Shown piece by piece: positions 1-6,285 of a stretch of 9,532 bases of DNA. Every line of letters begins with the position of its first letter. Position 1 is the first letter of the stretch. Under the pieces are notes generated by a model, which saw nothing but the letters and a program-made list of their open reading frames with translations, searched no databases and had not been told where the DNA came from. The DNA comes from Deltaproteobacteria bacterium (GTDB lineage Bacteria > Desulfobacterota > Binatia > UBA9968): NCBI GenBank assembly GCA_005878685.1, contig VBLN01000188.1, positions 1,927 to 11,458 of the forward strand, given 5' to 3'. The translations under genes and the position numbers were made by a program.

Positions 1-1
1 G

Positions 2-760
<759 letters not shown>

Positions 761-856
761 TAAAGGGAAAATAGCTGTCAACCGTCAGCACTCAGCTTGA
801 ATTCGGGAGAGGATTAAAGTTAGTTTATTAGCTGAAAGCTGTTAGCTGCATTCAAG

Positions 857-945
857 GGAGGGGTGGCCGAGCGGTTTAAGGCACCGGTCTTGAAAACCGG
901 CGTCCACTTTGTGGACCGCGAGTTCGAATCTCGCCCCCTCCGCCA
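857..945 (+). tRNA. tRNA-Ser(UGA)
   Basis: The acceptor stem GGAGGGG (857-863) pairs with CCCCTCC (935-941), followed by G and an encoded CCA (943-945). The anticodon stem ccggt/accgg encloses the loop CTTGAAA, giving anticodon TGA at 891-893. A long variable arm with a tccac/gtgga stem marks it as a class II serine tRNA. The T-loop is ttcgaat. It should read UCA and, by wobble, UCG. Confidence 0.97.
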
Positions 946-1028
946 GAATAGCAGTCAGGATTCAGCTATCAGCTCCGTGCGGGAGAGCAAACGCTGTTTG
1001 CTGACAGCTAACTTCGCTGCTGACATAC
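946..1028 (+). repeat. Spacer of degenerate AGCTG/CAGC repeats with a small hairpin
   Basis: This spacer between two serine tRNAs consists largely of variants of a 7-8 nt unit such as gtcagga, ttcagct, atcagct, ctgacagct and gctgctgac. A perfect 7-bp hairpin lies inside it: agcaaac (986-992), loop gct, gtttgct (996-1002). No T-run follows, so it is not a canonical terminator; a role in separating the tRNAs of a shared transcript is possible but only inferred. Similar repeats lie at 773-852 and 6180-6194. Confidence 0.35.
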
Positions 1029-1121
1029 GGAGAGATGGCCGAGTGGTCGAAGGCGCACGCCTGCTAAGCGTGTGTACCCCTTAAACGGGTACCGAGGGTT
1101 CGAATCCCTCTCTCTCCGCCA
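1029..1121 (+). tRNA. tRNA-Ser(GCU)
   Basis: The acceptor stem GGAGAGA (1029-1035) pairs with TCTCTCC (1111-1117), followed by G and an encoded CCA. The anticodon stem cacgc/gcgtg holds the loop CTGCTAA, anticodon GCT at 1063-1065. A long variable arm (gtaccc/gggtac) confirms a class II serine tRNA. It reads AGC and AGU. Confidence 0.97.
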
Positions 1122-1130
1122 GTTTATCAT

Positions 1131-1207
1131 GCGCCCGTAGCTCAATTGGACAGAGCATCAGACTACGGATCTGAGGGTTGGGGGTTCAAATCCCTCCGGG
1201 CGCGCCA
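1131..1207 (+). tRNA. tRNA-Arg(ACG)
   Basis: The acceptor stem GCGCCCG (1131-1137) pairs with CGGGCGC (1197-1203), then discriminator G and an encoded CCA. The anticodon stem tcaga/tctga encloses CTACGGA, anticodon ACG at 1165-1167. In bacteria A34 of this tRNA is normally deaminated to inosine by TadA so that it can read CGU, CGC and CGA; the tadA locus lies about 1.9 kb downstream. The gene's 3' part is repeated imperfectly at 2576-2621, so the tRNA looks like an integration target that stayed intact. Confidence 0.97.
1162..1207 (+). repeat. Left copy of tRNA-Arg-derived direct repeat (att-like)
   Basis: These 46 nt run from the anticodon loop through the CCA end of tRNA-Arg(ACG). They match 2576-2621 at 42 of 46 positions without gaps, by my own hand alignment. 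The mismatches are one in the anticodon loop, one at the end of the anticodon stem and two in the 3' acceptor strand. Repeats of this type are normal products of tyrosine-recombinase integration at a tRNA 3' end. Confidence 0.7.
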
Positions 1208-1270
1208 GGATTTTCAGACACTTGCGCAGATGCCCTGGCAAAGCTGCTCATTCAGAAGGGGCTGAAGTTG

Positions 1271-1336
1271 ATGGCGAAGCTCTCGGCGGAGAGGGCAAAT
1301 TATCAAGCCTTGCTTCAGAAGAGCAGGAGTCAATAA
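1271..1336 (+). CDS. Possible 21-residue leader peptide or gene-tail remnant (doubtful)
   Basis: In this frame the stretch 1208-1336 is free of stops and reads like protein (DALAKLLIQKGLKLMAKL and onward), ending in TAA one base before the ATG of the gene at 1338. The first ATG is at 1271, with an agaagggg purine run upstream. It could be a tiny upstream ORF coupled to the next gene, the truncated tail of a gene lost when the element inserted, or chance. No family is recognised. Confidence 0.2.
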   Translation: MAKLSAERANYQALLQKSRSQ

Positions 1337-1337
1337 A

Positions 1338-2279
1338 ATGGCAGAGGAGAATCCGCCAAAGGATCGCGAAAAAGAAAATCAAGCGAATACGGAGAGTGAG
1401 CGCATAGGAGAGCAAATTGGTGCGCCGCTCCGACATATCTCCAGCAAGTTTACCTCCCTGATAGATGAGATAATAAATGAGATAAAGGCCGATAACGAGA
1501 AACATGAAAGAAGAAGTCGGAACGACTATCAACCAACACAGTTTTTCTGGCTTAGATTCAGTGCAATTGCTTCGGTCGTTCTGTCTTTTTGCAGCTTACT
1601 CTTGGCTGGCCTCACGTTCATTGTACTCAACAAAGCTCTTGGCGTTATGGATAAACAGCGAGAGACCGTTCAGAGACAGTTGGGGACAGTGGCTCGACAG
1701 TTGAAGGAAATGCAGAGTGCTGGAACGCAAACTGATAAAGTTATTAGAGCGGCCCAAGATAGTGCCGACGCTGCTGCGAAGTCTGCCGAAACTGCCGATA
1801 AGACTTTCAAATCTAGTGAAAGATCGTTCCGTATGACTATGCGCCCCTATATTACTGTAAAAAGTATTCAAATTAGAGATTTCACTCCAGGCAAAAGGTT
1901 TGCTGTTGAAACAACAATTGAGAATGCTGGTAAGACTCCAGCTTTGGATATGGTATTTACGTCCAAACTCGAAATCGGAGACAAAAATTTGAGCACAGAT
2001 ACTAACTATGATCTCTCGGGTGCTAGCAAGGGCACCCTCGGAGGAGGTAGAACTTCGAGTTCTACGCTGAGAGGCCCTTCCGAATTGCAACAAGAAATGT
2101 TTGACGCGGTCAATGAAGGACAACTGAAAATAATGGCTCAAGGAAAAGTCACATATAAAGACATCTTTACCCAAAAAAAGGCTGCTTTTGATCCCTATGA
2201 GACAACTTTTTGCTTCTATTACGACCACATCACAACGCAACAGATGGCGACTTGCCCCATAGGCAATTCCGTAAAATAG
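1338..2279 (+). CDS. Membrane-anchored coiled-coil protein of unknown function
   Basis: The 313-residue protein has four visible parts: a charged hydrophilic N-terminus (1-70), one strong hydrophobic helix (about 72-96, SAIASVVLSFCSLLLAGLTF), a heptad-like Q/K/A-rich stretch (about 103-160) and a C-terminal domain (about 168-313). The last part has a RPYITV opening, an ENAGKTPALD motif and a final GKVTYKDIF...FCFYYD...CP pattern. I associate that pattern with widespread uncharacterised single-TM bacterial proteins whose C-terminal domain is probably a beta-sandwich; this is recollection, not a search. The start is supported by AGGAG at 1325-1329, eight bases before the ATG. The gene is more A+T-rich than its neighbours, is rich in AAA, GAT and ATT codons, and lies alone in the tRNA-Arg insert, so horizontal acquisition is likely. 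Function unknown; adjacency to a tRNA integration site makes an accessory role plausible, no more. Confidence 0.85.
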   Translation: MAEENPPKDREKENQANTESERIGEQIGAPLRHISSKFTSLIDEIINEIKADNEKHERRSRNDYQPTQFFWLRFSAIASVVLSFCSLLLAGLTFIVLNKALGVMDKQRETVQRQLGTVARQLKEMQSAGTQTDKVIRAAQDSADAAAKSAETADKTFKSSERSFRMTMRPYITVKSIQIRDFTPGKRFAVETTIENAGKTPALDMVFTSKLEIGDKNLSTDTNYDLSGASKGTLGGGRTSSSTLRGPSELQQEMFDAVNEGQLKIMAQGKVTYKDIFTQKKAAFDPYETTFCFYYDHITTQQMATCPIGNSVK

Positions 2280-2495
2280 TCTGGAAGGAGGAAGGAACCG
2301 AGGAACTCTCTCCAATATAAGCGGAGTTCATCAAATTCGCTGCTCTAAAGGAAAAATTAAAGAGACATTAGGTGATGTAGTAGCAGTGTTGAGGCGCGAA
2401 TTTGGTGAGGGCCGCTAACAATTCGTTGCGCCGGTTCATCCCATACTTCTTGCTACCATTTTACTATCAGAGTGAGCTAGAAGGGGTGAGGACTA

Positions 2496-2547
2496 GGAAG
2501 AAAGAGGAGCCTAGAAAAGGTTCAATTTTCTGGCTTCTCTTCGTTCC
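2496..2547. repeat. Long imperfect hairpin near the right end of the insert
   Basis: GGAA (2496-2499) pairs with TTCC (2544-2547). After a 2x2 internal mismatch, 2502-2511 pairs with 2532-2541 with one G-T wobble. T2512 is bulged, and AGAAAA (2513-2518) pairs with TTTTCT (2526-2531) around a 7-nt loop, ggttcaa. In all there are about 20 pairs. No T-run follows on either strand, which argues against a simple intrinsic terminator. It lies 28 nt before the tRNA-Arg fragment. Confidence 0.6.
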
Positions 2548-2575
2548 GGGTTCATGCGATTATGTGTCGTGGGCA

Positions 2576-2621
2576 ACTACGGCTCTGACGGTTGGGGGTT
2601 CAAATCCCTCCAGACGCGCCA
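2576..2621 (+). repeat. tRNA-Arg 3' fragment, right copy of direct repeat (att-like)
   Basis: This copy matches the 3' part of tRNA-Arg(ACG) (1162-1207) at 42 of 46 positions and keeps the T-arm, discriminator G and CCA. There is no D-arm or 5' acceptor strand: the 3' strand cagacgc would need gcgtctg upstream, and none is present, so this is a fragment and not a tRNA gene. The two acceptor-strand changes may record the tRNA sequence of the element's previous host. Confidence 0.75.
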
Positions 2622-3043
2622 AAGGTTTGGAGGACAACGACCGGTTGGCAATAGATCTTTAGAGTGGACTTAAGAGAACAGACGGTTGATTCCTACGCTC
2701 TTACACATCCACCATCCCAGGCACAATACCGCTGTCGTCCCTGGCGAATAGGGCACAAGCGGAGGGATTGGACTCAAAAGCGGACCGATAAAGAATTTTA
2801 GACCGGCCTTTATAGGCTTCAAATTTTGTTTTCCGAGCATCCCTTTTAGATTATCCGACGGTGTGATCATTGTGAGTCTTGCTTTAGTTCGAAATCGTTG
2901 CTGATGCTAAGCAAGGGTCGAGCCAAGATCTGAAGCGGGCCGAGTCGTTACCGAATGGCCTTGTTATTGCAGAGAATTTTTCTGTTCTTTTGAGCCCAAA
3001 AGCGGATAGATTTGTGACAGAAACTGAGACATATCTGCAAAGA

Positions 3044-3073
3044 TTGACAAAATCTGTCATTAATTGCTGTACT
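3044..3073 (+). promoter_or_regulatory. Candidate sigma-70 promoter with overlapping palindrome upstream of tadA
   Basis: A perfect -35 TTGACA (3044-3049) is followed after 18 nt by TGTACT (3068-3073), which matches four of six bases of the -10 consensus. The -35 overlaps an inverted repeat TGACA-aaatc-TGTCA (3045-3059), and a further TGACAGA lies at 3015-3021. A start near 3080 would give tadA a leader of about 60 nt. The overlap suggests an operator, but no regulator is identified. Confidence 0.4.
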
Positions 3074-3143
3074 TCCGACATCCAAGAAGTTCCAGTTGGA
3101 TGAGGCAATGGTTCTATAAGCAAGAAATTCGGCCTCAATCGAA

Positions 3144-3654
3144 ATGGAAAAGCGGGCCATGCTCGTACAAAATTGTAACGTCGCGGCGGACGAATTTCTC
3201 ATGAACATCGCCCTGGAAGAGGCAGCAAAAGCCGCCCTACTCAGGGACGTTCCTGTTGGGGCGGTCGTGGTGTACGACGGGGAGGTGATCGGTAGGGGAC
3301 GAAATCAGCGCGAGGGGCTGCAGAGCCCTATTCTCTTCCCGGCTCAAGAGCTGGCGGCTCGAAGAATGCACTCTCTATGTGACCTTGGAGCCGTGCATCA
3401 TGTGCGTCGGAGCGATTCTACAGGCTCGTATCGCGCGCCTGGTTTTTGGGTGTTTGGATCCGAAGGCAGGGGCGGTGAGGTCGCTCTACCGTCTTTGCGA
3501 GGATTCCCGTTTGAATCATCGATTGGACGTTAGCTATGGAATCTTAGAGAGCGCATGCGCAAGAGTCTTGGCGGAATTTTTTAGTTGCTTAAGGGAAAGG
3601 AAGCGTGCTGTGAAAAGAACGGAGAGGTGGCCGAGCCCGGTTGAAGGCGCTTGA
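3144..3654 (+). pseudogene. tadA: tRNA-specific adenosine deaminase, frameshifted and lacking the HAE motif
   Basis: TadA deaminates A34 of tRNA-Arg(ACG) to inosine. The first part reads as a normal N-terminus ([45 protein letters not shown]) to about base 3331. The family then expects a T/I-A-HAE block with the catalytic Glu and a Zn-ligand His, about 18 residues before the WRL block. Here only 22 nt separate the two blocks, so roughly 32 nt are missing and the frame shifts. The second part continues in the next frame from about 3332 ([44 protein letters not shown]) and retains both Zn cysteines (PCIMC). Neither piece could be an active deaminase. The second frame stops at 3652-3654, inside tRNA-Ser(CGA). 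TadA is normally essential where tRNA-Arg(ACG) is the decoder, so either another copy exists or this is an assembly error. Confidence 0.85.
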
Positions 3655-3712
3655 CTCGAAATCAAGTGTACCCTGACGGGTACCGGGGGTTCAAATCCCT
3701 CCCTCTCCGCCA
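3621..3712 (+). tRNA. tRNA-Ser(CGA)
   Basis: The acceptor stem GGAGAGG (3621-3627) pairs with CCTCTCC (3702-3708), followed by G and an encoded CCA. The anticodon stem cttga/tcaag encloses CTCGAAA, anticodon CGA at 3657-3659. The variable arm gtaccc-tgac-gggtac is class II. It reads UCG. The 3' end of the tadA frame overlaps the first 34 nt. Confidence 0.96.
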
Positions 3713-3726
3713 GATTTTTACTCGAT

Positions 3727-3863
3727 ATGGAACCCGCATCAACATCTGTCTCTACGGCTAACCTGTCTGGGGATGCTTCTTCCCGTCCTGTGGAGGAAGA
3801 TGGACAGCGGCTTATCTCTTTCTTTTCGAAGGGGAGACCGCCTCGCCTACTATTATCGCCGGA
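3727..3863 (+). other. Detached N-terminal coding segment of the histidine kinase (probable frameshift)
   Basis: An ATG at 3727 opens a frame (MEPASTSVSTANLSG) that runs through RLISFFSKG and then stops at a TGA after LLLSPD. From about 3831 the sense continues in the kinase frame as GETASPTIIAGLIAAALLS, joined directly to the hydrophobic segment of the kinase. Restoring one G in the run at 3831-3834 joins the two frames. The native start is therefore probably 3727, with one base lost in a homopolymer, by mutation or sequencing error. Confidence 0.6.
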
Positions 3864-5102
3864 TTGATTGCGGCGGCGCTTCTATCCAATGTCCTGCTGT
3901 CCCATGTCCCTCAGAGCATTCTGACGCGTCCATCTGCCGTCGCGCTGATTGTCTCCATCGATATAGTCTGGATAGCCTCCGGGCTGTGGATTAAGGGCAA
4001 TTTCGGGAGTGATATTTTTTTCTTATATTTTTTCATCCTCTTTCTGGCAGCCATGGGACAAAACCTTATGCTGATCGTAGGCGCCGGGGTTCTGGTAGGG
4101 GTGATGGATCTTACTCTCCACGTAGCGCCGGGGCAAAGCCAGTCCATTTGGACCTCGCCCTCATTGATCCGCGTTCCATTCATTTTCACCGCAGCGCTCT
4201 TTTACGGGCATCTTACCGAGAAGTTGAGGAAGGAACAGCGGCACGCAGCTCTGGAAAAGGAGTTCGCAGAAAAGATGGCTCGTGTCGTGCACGTTCAAAC
4301 CCAAGACCTTCGGACTCTGGCTGAAGATCTGCGCATGAATTACGAGCAAAGCAAGCAGCAGGCGATGGAGCTCGAGAAGGCCAATAAGGTCAAGGATGAA
4401 TTTCTTGGGGTCATGTCGCACGAGCTGAGAACGCCTCTGAACATCATTTTGGGTTATACACGGGTCGTCACGGATAGGATGCTGGGGGAAATCAACCCGG
4501 AGCAGGAGAGGGCGTTGGGCAAGGTCAGAAACCAGTACATATTACAGGCCACGAAGATCGAGGCGGAAGGGGTCAAGGTAGAAAGCTATGCGGTGAACCT
4601 CGCCGCTTTCTTGGACGGGCTCAAGTCGGCTTACGAATTTCCACTTAATAAGGAGATTCAATTAGACTGGAACTATCCTGGCGATCTTCCAGCAGTCAGG
4701 ACCGACGCCGAGAAGTTAAAACATATCTTGCAGAACCTGATAAACAACGCCATCAAATTTACGGAAAGAGGTCATATCACAGTGTCGGCCCGATACCTCT
4801 CCGATAGAAGGGCGGCCGAGTTTAGGGTGAGCGACAGCGGGATAGGGATTCCGAAAGAGCTGCTGCCCGTTATCTTTAAGAGGTTTCACCAAGCCGACAG
4901 CACGGAAACAAGGGACCATGGGGGTGTGGGGTTAGGGCTTTATATCGTCAAGAAATTCATCGATCTGCTTGGAGGAGAGGTCGGGGTGGAAAGCGAAGTA
5001 GGACAGGGTTCGACTTTTACAGTTACGGTCCCCTGCGAGCCGTCAACAGATTTCGATCCTACTGAAGAAGAGGCTGACTCCAATCCACAGCTTCAACCCT
5101 AA
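3864..5102 (+). CDS. Membrane sensor histidine kinase (HisKA + HATPase_c), N-terminus frameshifted
   Basis: Inner-membrane sensor kinase of a two-component system; the signal is unknown. As read from TTG 3864 it has 412 residues. Four or five hydrophobic segments fill residues 1-115 (VALIVSIDIVWIASGLWI, FFLYFFILFLAAMGQNLMLI, LIVGAGVLVGVMDL), followed by a charged coiled coil (about 118-175), the HisKA H-box MSHELRTPLN with phospho-acceptor His186, and an ATPase domain with N-box LQNLINNAIKF, G1 VSDSGIGIP, F-box IFKRFHQAD and G2 GVGLGLYIVKKF. Two oddities stand out. The probable real start is ATG 3727 in another frame. In HisKA helix 2, KVRNQ runs straight into Y-ILQATKIEAE where relatives I know have about nine more residues. 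No response regulator is adjacent. The 3' end overlaps the convergent GGDEF gene by 44 nt. The kinase class is certain; whether it is functional is doubtful. Confidence 0.9.
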   Translation: MIAAALLSNVLLSHVPQSILTRPSAVALIVSIDIVWIASGLWIKGNFGSDIFFLYFFILFLAAMGQNLMLIVGAGVLVGVMDLTLHVAPGQSQSIWTSPSLIRVPFIFTAALFYGHLTEKLRKEQRHAALEKEFAEKMARVVHVQTQDLRTLAEDLRMNYEQSKQQAMELEKANKVKDEFLGVMSHELRTPLNIILGYTRVVTDRMLGEINPEQERALGKVRNQYILQATKIEAEGVKVESYAVNLAAFLDGLKSAYEFPLNKEIQLDWNYPGDLPAVRTDAEKLKHILQNLINNAIKFTERGHITVSARYLSDRRAAEFRVSDSGIGIPKELLPVIFKRFHQADSTETRDHGGVGLGLYIVKKFIDLLGGEVGVESEVGQGSTFTVTVPCEPSTDFDPTEEEADSNPQLQP

Positions 5103-5928
5103 GGTTTTCTAGCTTGCTCTCTTTAATGCGATCCGTTAGCTGCTCAGCCTCGTGGATCAGCATGCCCACGCTTTGAGGCGCGCGCGTGCAGGTCACTGCA
5201 CCGATGGAAAACGTCATGGGCCGTCCATACTTTTCCATTTGACGTTGAAGCTTCCTTTGGATATCTCCAAGAATCGCCTGCGCCATCTTCGTGTCTGTTT
5301 CTGGCAGGAGAAGCGCGAACTCGCTACCGCCGAGGCGCGCCACCAGATCCCCGGTAGGAGCATTCTTTTTGATAGTGTGGGCGATCGTGCAGACTGCTTG
5401 ATCACCTGCGATCCGGCCGAATCGGTCATTGATCAGCTTCAGTCCGTCAGCGACCACATAGGCCAGAGTGAGCGGCTTCCCGTAACCGGAGGATCGTTTT
5501 AATTGGAAGGTGGCAAGCTCGTGGAACGACCGGCTATTGGGTAGTCCTGTCAGAAGGTCTTGCCTGGCCAGCTCCGATTCTCGATCGAGGTCACGCCTTA
5601 ATTTAGCCAAGGTCAGGGCAACGATGATGAAAAAACCGAACCGGGCCACCGCATTCCAGTATAGCATCAAAGGATAAGAGTAGAGATGTCCAGATAGCGA
5701 GTCTGCGATCAGCCATACGGAGGCAGAGACCAGAGAGAAACACAGCCCGGCCCATTTGTTTACGAACCAGCTGACGAGGGCAATAGGGAGAAGGTAGAAG
5801 ATGGTAAGGCTTACCTCATGTCCTGTTGCAGCGTCGGTCACGCCCAGGAGAACCACAAGAAAGAAACTCAGAGTCACAAGTACAAGCTTAGATGCGTTAT
5901 CTAGGTTGTGAAAAAATCTCTGGATCAT
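5059..5928 (-). CDS. Membrane GGDEF-domain protein with degenerate catalytic motif
   Basis: The 289-residue protein has four predicted membrane helices (about 14-32, 40-57, 59-78 and 88-110), a short linker and one GGDEF domain (about 120-275). The domain keeps DLLTGLPN (124-131), INDRFG and AGDQ. The signature reads G200-G201-S202-E203-F204, with Ser where the family has Asp or Glu, and the first Asp of the usual DxD metal site is Val159 (VAD). In characterised diguanylate cyclases these two acidic residues bind the catalytic metal, so cyclic-di-GMP synthesis is unlikely. The upstream RxxD inhibitory motif is also absent (PTGD). A role as a nucleotide-binding or scaffold sensor is an inference. 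The start at 5928 has GGGAGG a few bases upstream. The gene is convergent with the histidine kinase, overlapping it by 44 nt. Confidence 0.9.
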   Translation of the reverse strand: MIQRFFHNLDNASKLVLVTLSFFLVVLLGVTDAATGHEVSLTIFYLLPIALVSWFVNKWAGLCFSLVSASVWLIADSLSGHLYSYPLMLYWNAVARFGFFIIVALTLAKLRRDLDRESELARQDLLTGLPNSRSFHELATFQLKRSSGYGKPLTLAYVVADGLKLINDRFGRIAGDQAVCTIAHTIKKNAPTGDLVARLGGSEFALLLPETDTKMAQAILGDIQRKLQRQMEKYGRPMTFSIGAVTCTRAPQSVGMLIHEAEQLTDRIKESKLENLRVEAVDWSQPLLQ

Positions 5929-6062
5929 AACCCTCCCGTTCCGGGTTAAGATCGAGCGAGGTTATACGAAGATCAGCCTTGATGTCAACTATCTTGGGAT
6001 TCACTATATTTCCTCCAATGCATTTCTGTGTTATCTTTTGACGCTGTCAAGTAGCTTTGTTT

Positions 6063-6154
<92 letters not shown>

Positions 6155-6285
6155 GCTTTAACGATCCGCGACTTTGGCTTTCAGCAGTCAGCCTAAACTT
6201 TCCAGGCTCCGCCGGACGGAATCTGCCCTATCTCATTTTAATGGTTTTTTAATTCTCCGGGAGCGCCTTTTAATTTGGCGGTCTA

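Larger units (their letters stand above)
1208..2621 (+). mobile_element. Probable small genomic island or integrated-element remnant at tRNA-Arg
   Basis: About 1.4 kb lies between the intact tRNA-Arg and a second copy of that tRNA's 3' 46 nt. It is visibly more A+T-rich than the flanks and carries a single cargo gene of unknown function (1338-2279), with a large noncoding tail. There is no integrase, so if this is an island it is a decayed remnant or one mobilised in trans. The structure is seen directly; the history is inferred. Alternatively, the right-hand copy could be a relic of a second tRNA-Arg gene that lost its 5' half. Confidence 0.5.
2280..3143. other. 864-nt stretch without a recognisable gene
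   Basis: It holds a long imperfect hairpin (2496-2547), the tRNA-Arg 3' fragment (2576-2621) and a probable promoter with a palindrome (3044-3073). Short open frames exist on both strands (for example plus 2402-2662, minus 2670-2870 and minus 2884-3138). None has a family motif or a convincing ribosome binding site, and the first runs through the tRNA fragment. I see no transposase, integrase or toxin-antitoxin gene. Confidence 0.6.

Noticed and set aside
986..1002. Hairpin between tRNA-Ser genes as an intrinsic terminator
   Set aside because: The stem is perfect, but no T-run follows and another tRNA begins 26 nt later.
1596..2315. A 239-residue minus-strand frame
   Set aside because: It is antisense to the gene at 1338-2279, with no domain and a composition typical of a reverse-complement shadow.
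2550..2621. A complete second tRNA-Arg gene
   Set aside because: The 3' acceptor strand cagacgc has no partner gcgtctg upstream, and no D-arm can be folded. Only the 3' part is tRNA-like.
2402..2662. An 86-residue open frame on the plus strand
   Set aside because: It runs through the tRNA-Arg fragment and the long hairpin and has no family motif, so it is not supported as a gene.
2670..3208. Short minus-strand open frames of 66-86 residues
   Set aside because: They overlap one another, lack ribosome binding sites and motifs, and partly cover the tadA promoter and start.
5979..6010. Promoter TTGATG...TATATT for tRNA-Ser(GGA)
   Set aside because: The spacing is 20 nt, longer than usual, and no alternative -35 at 16-18 nt is convincing. 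Left unannotated.
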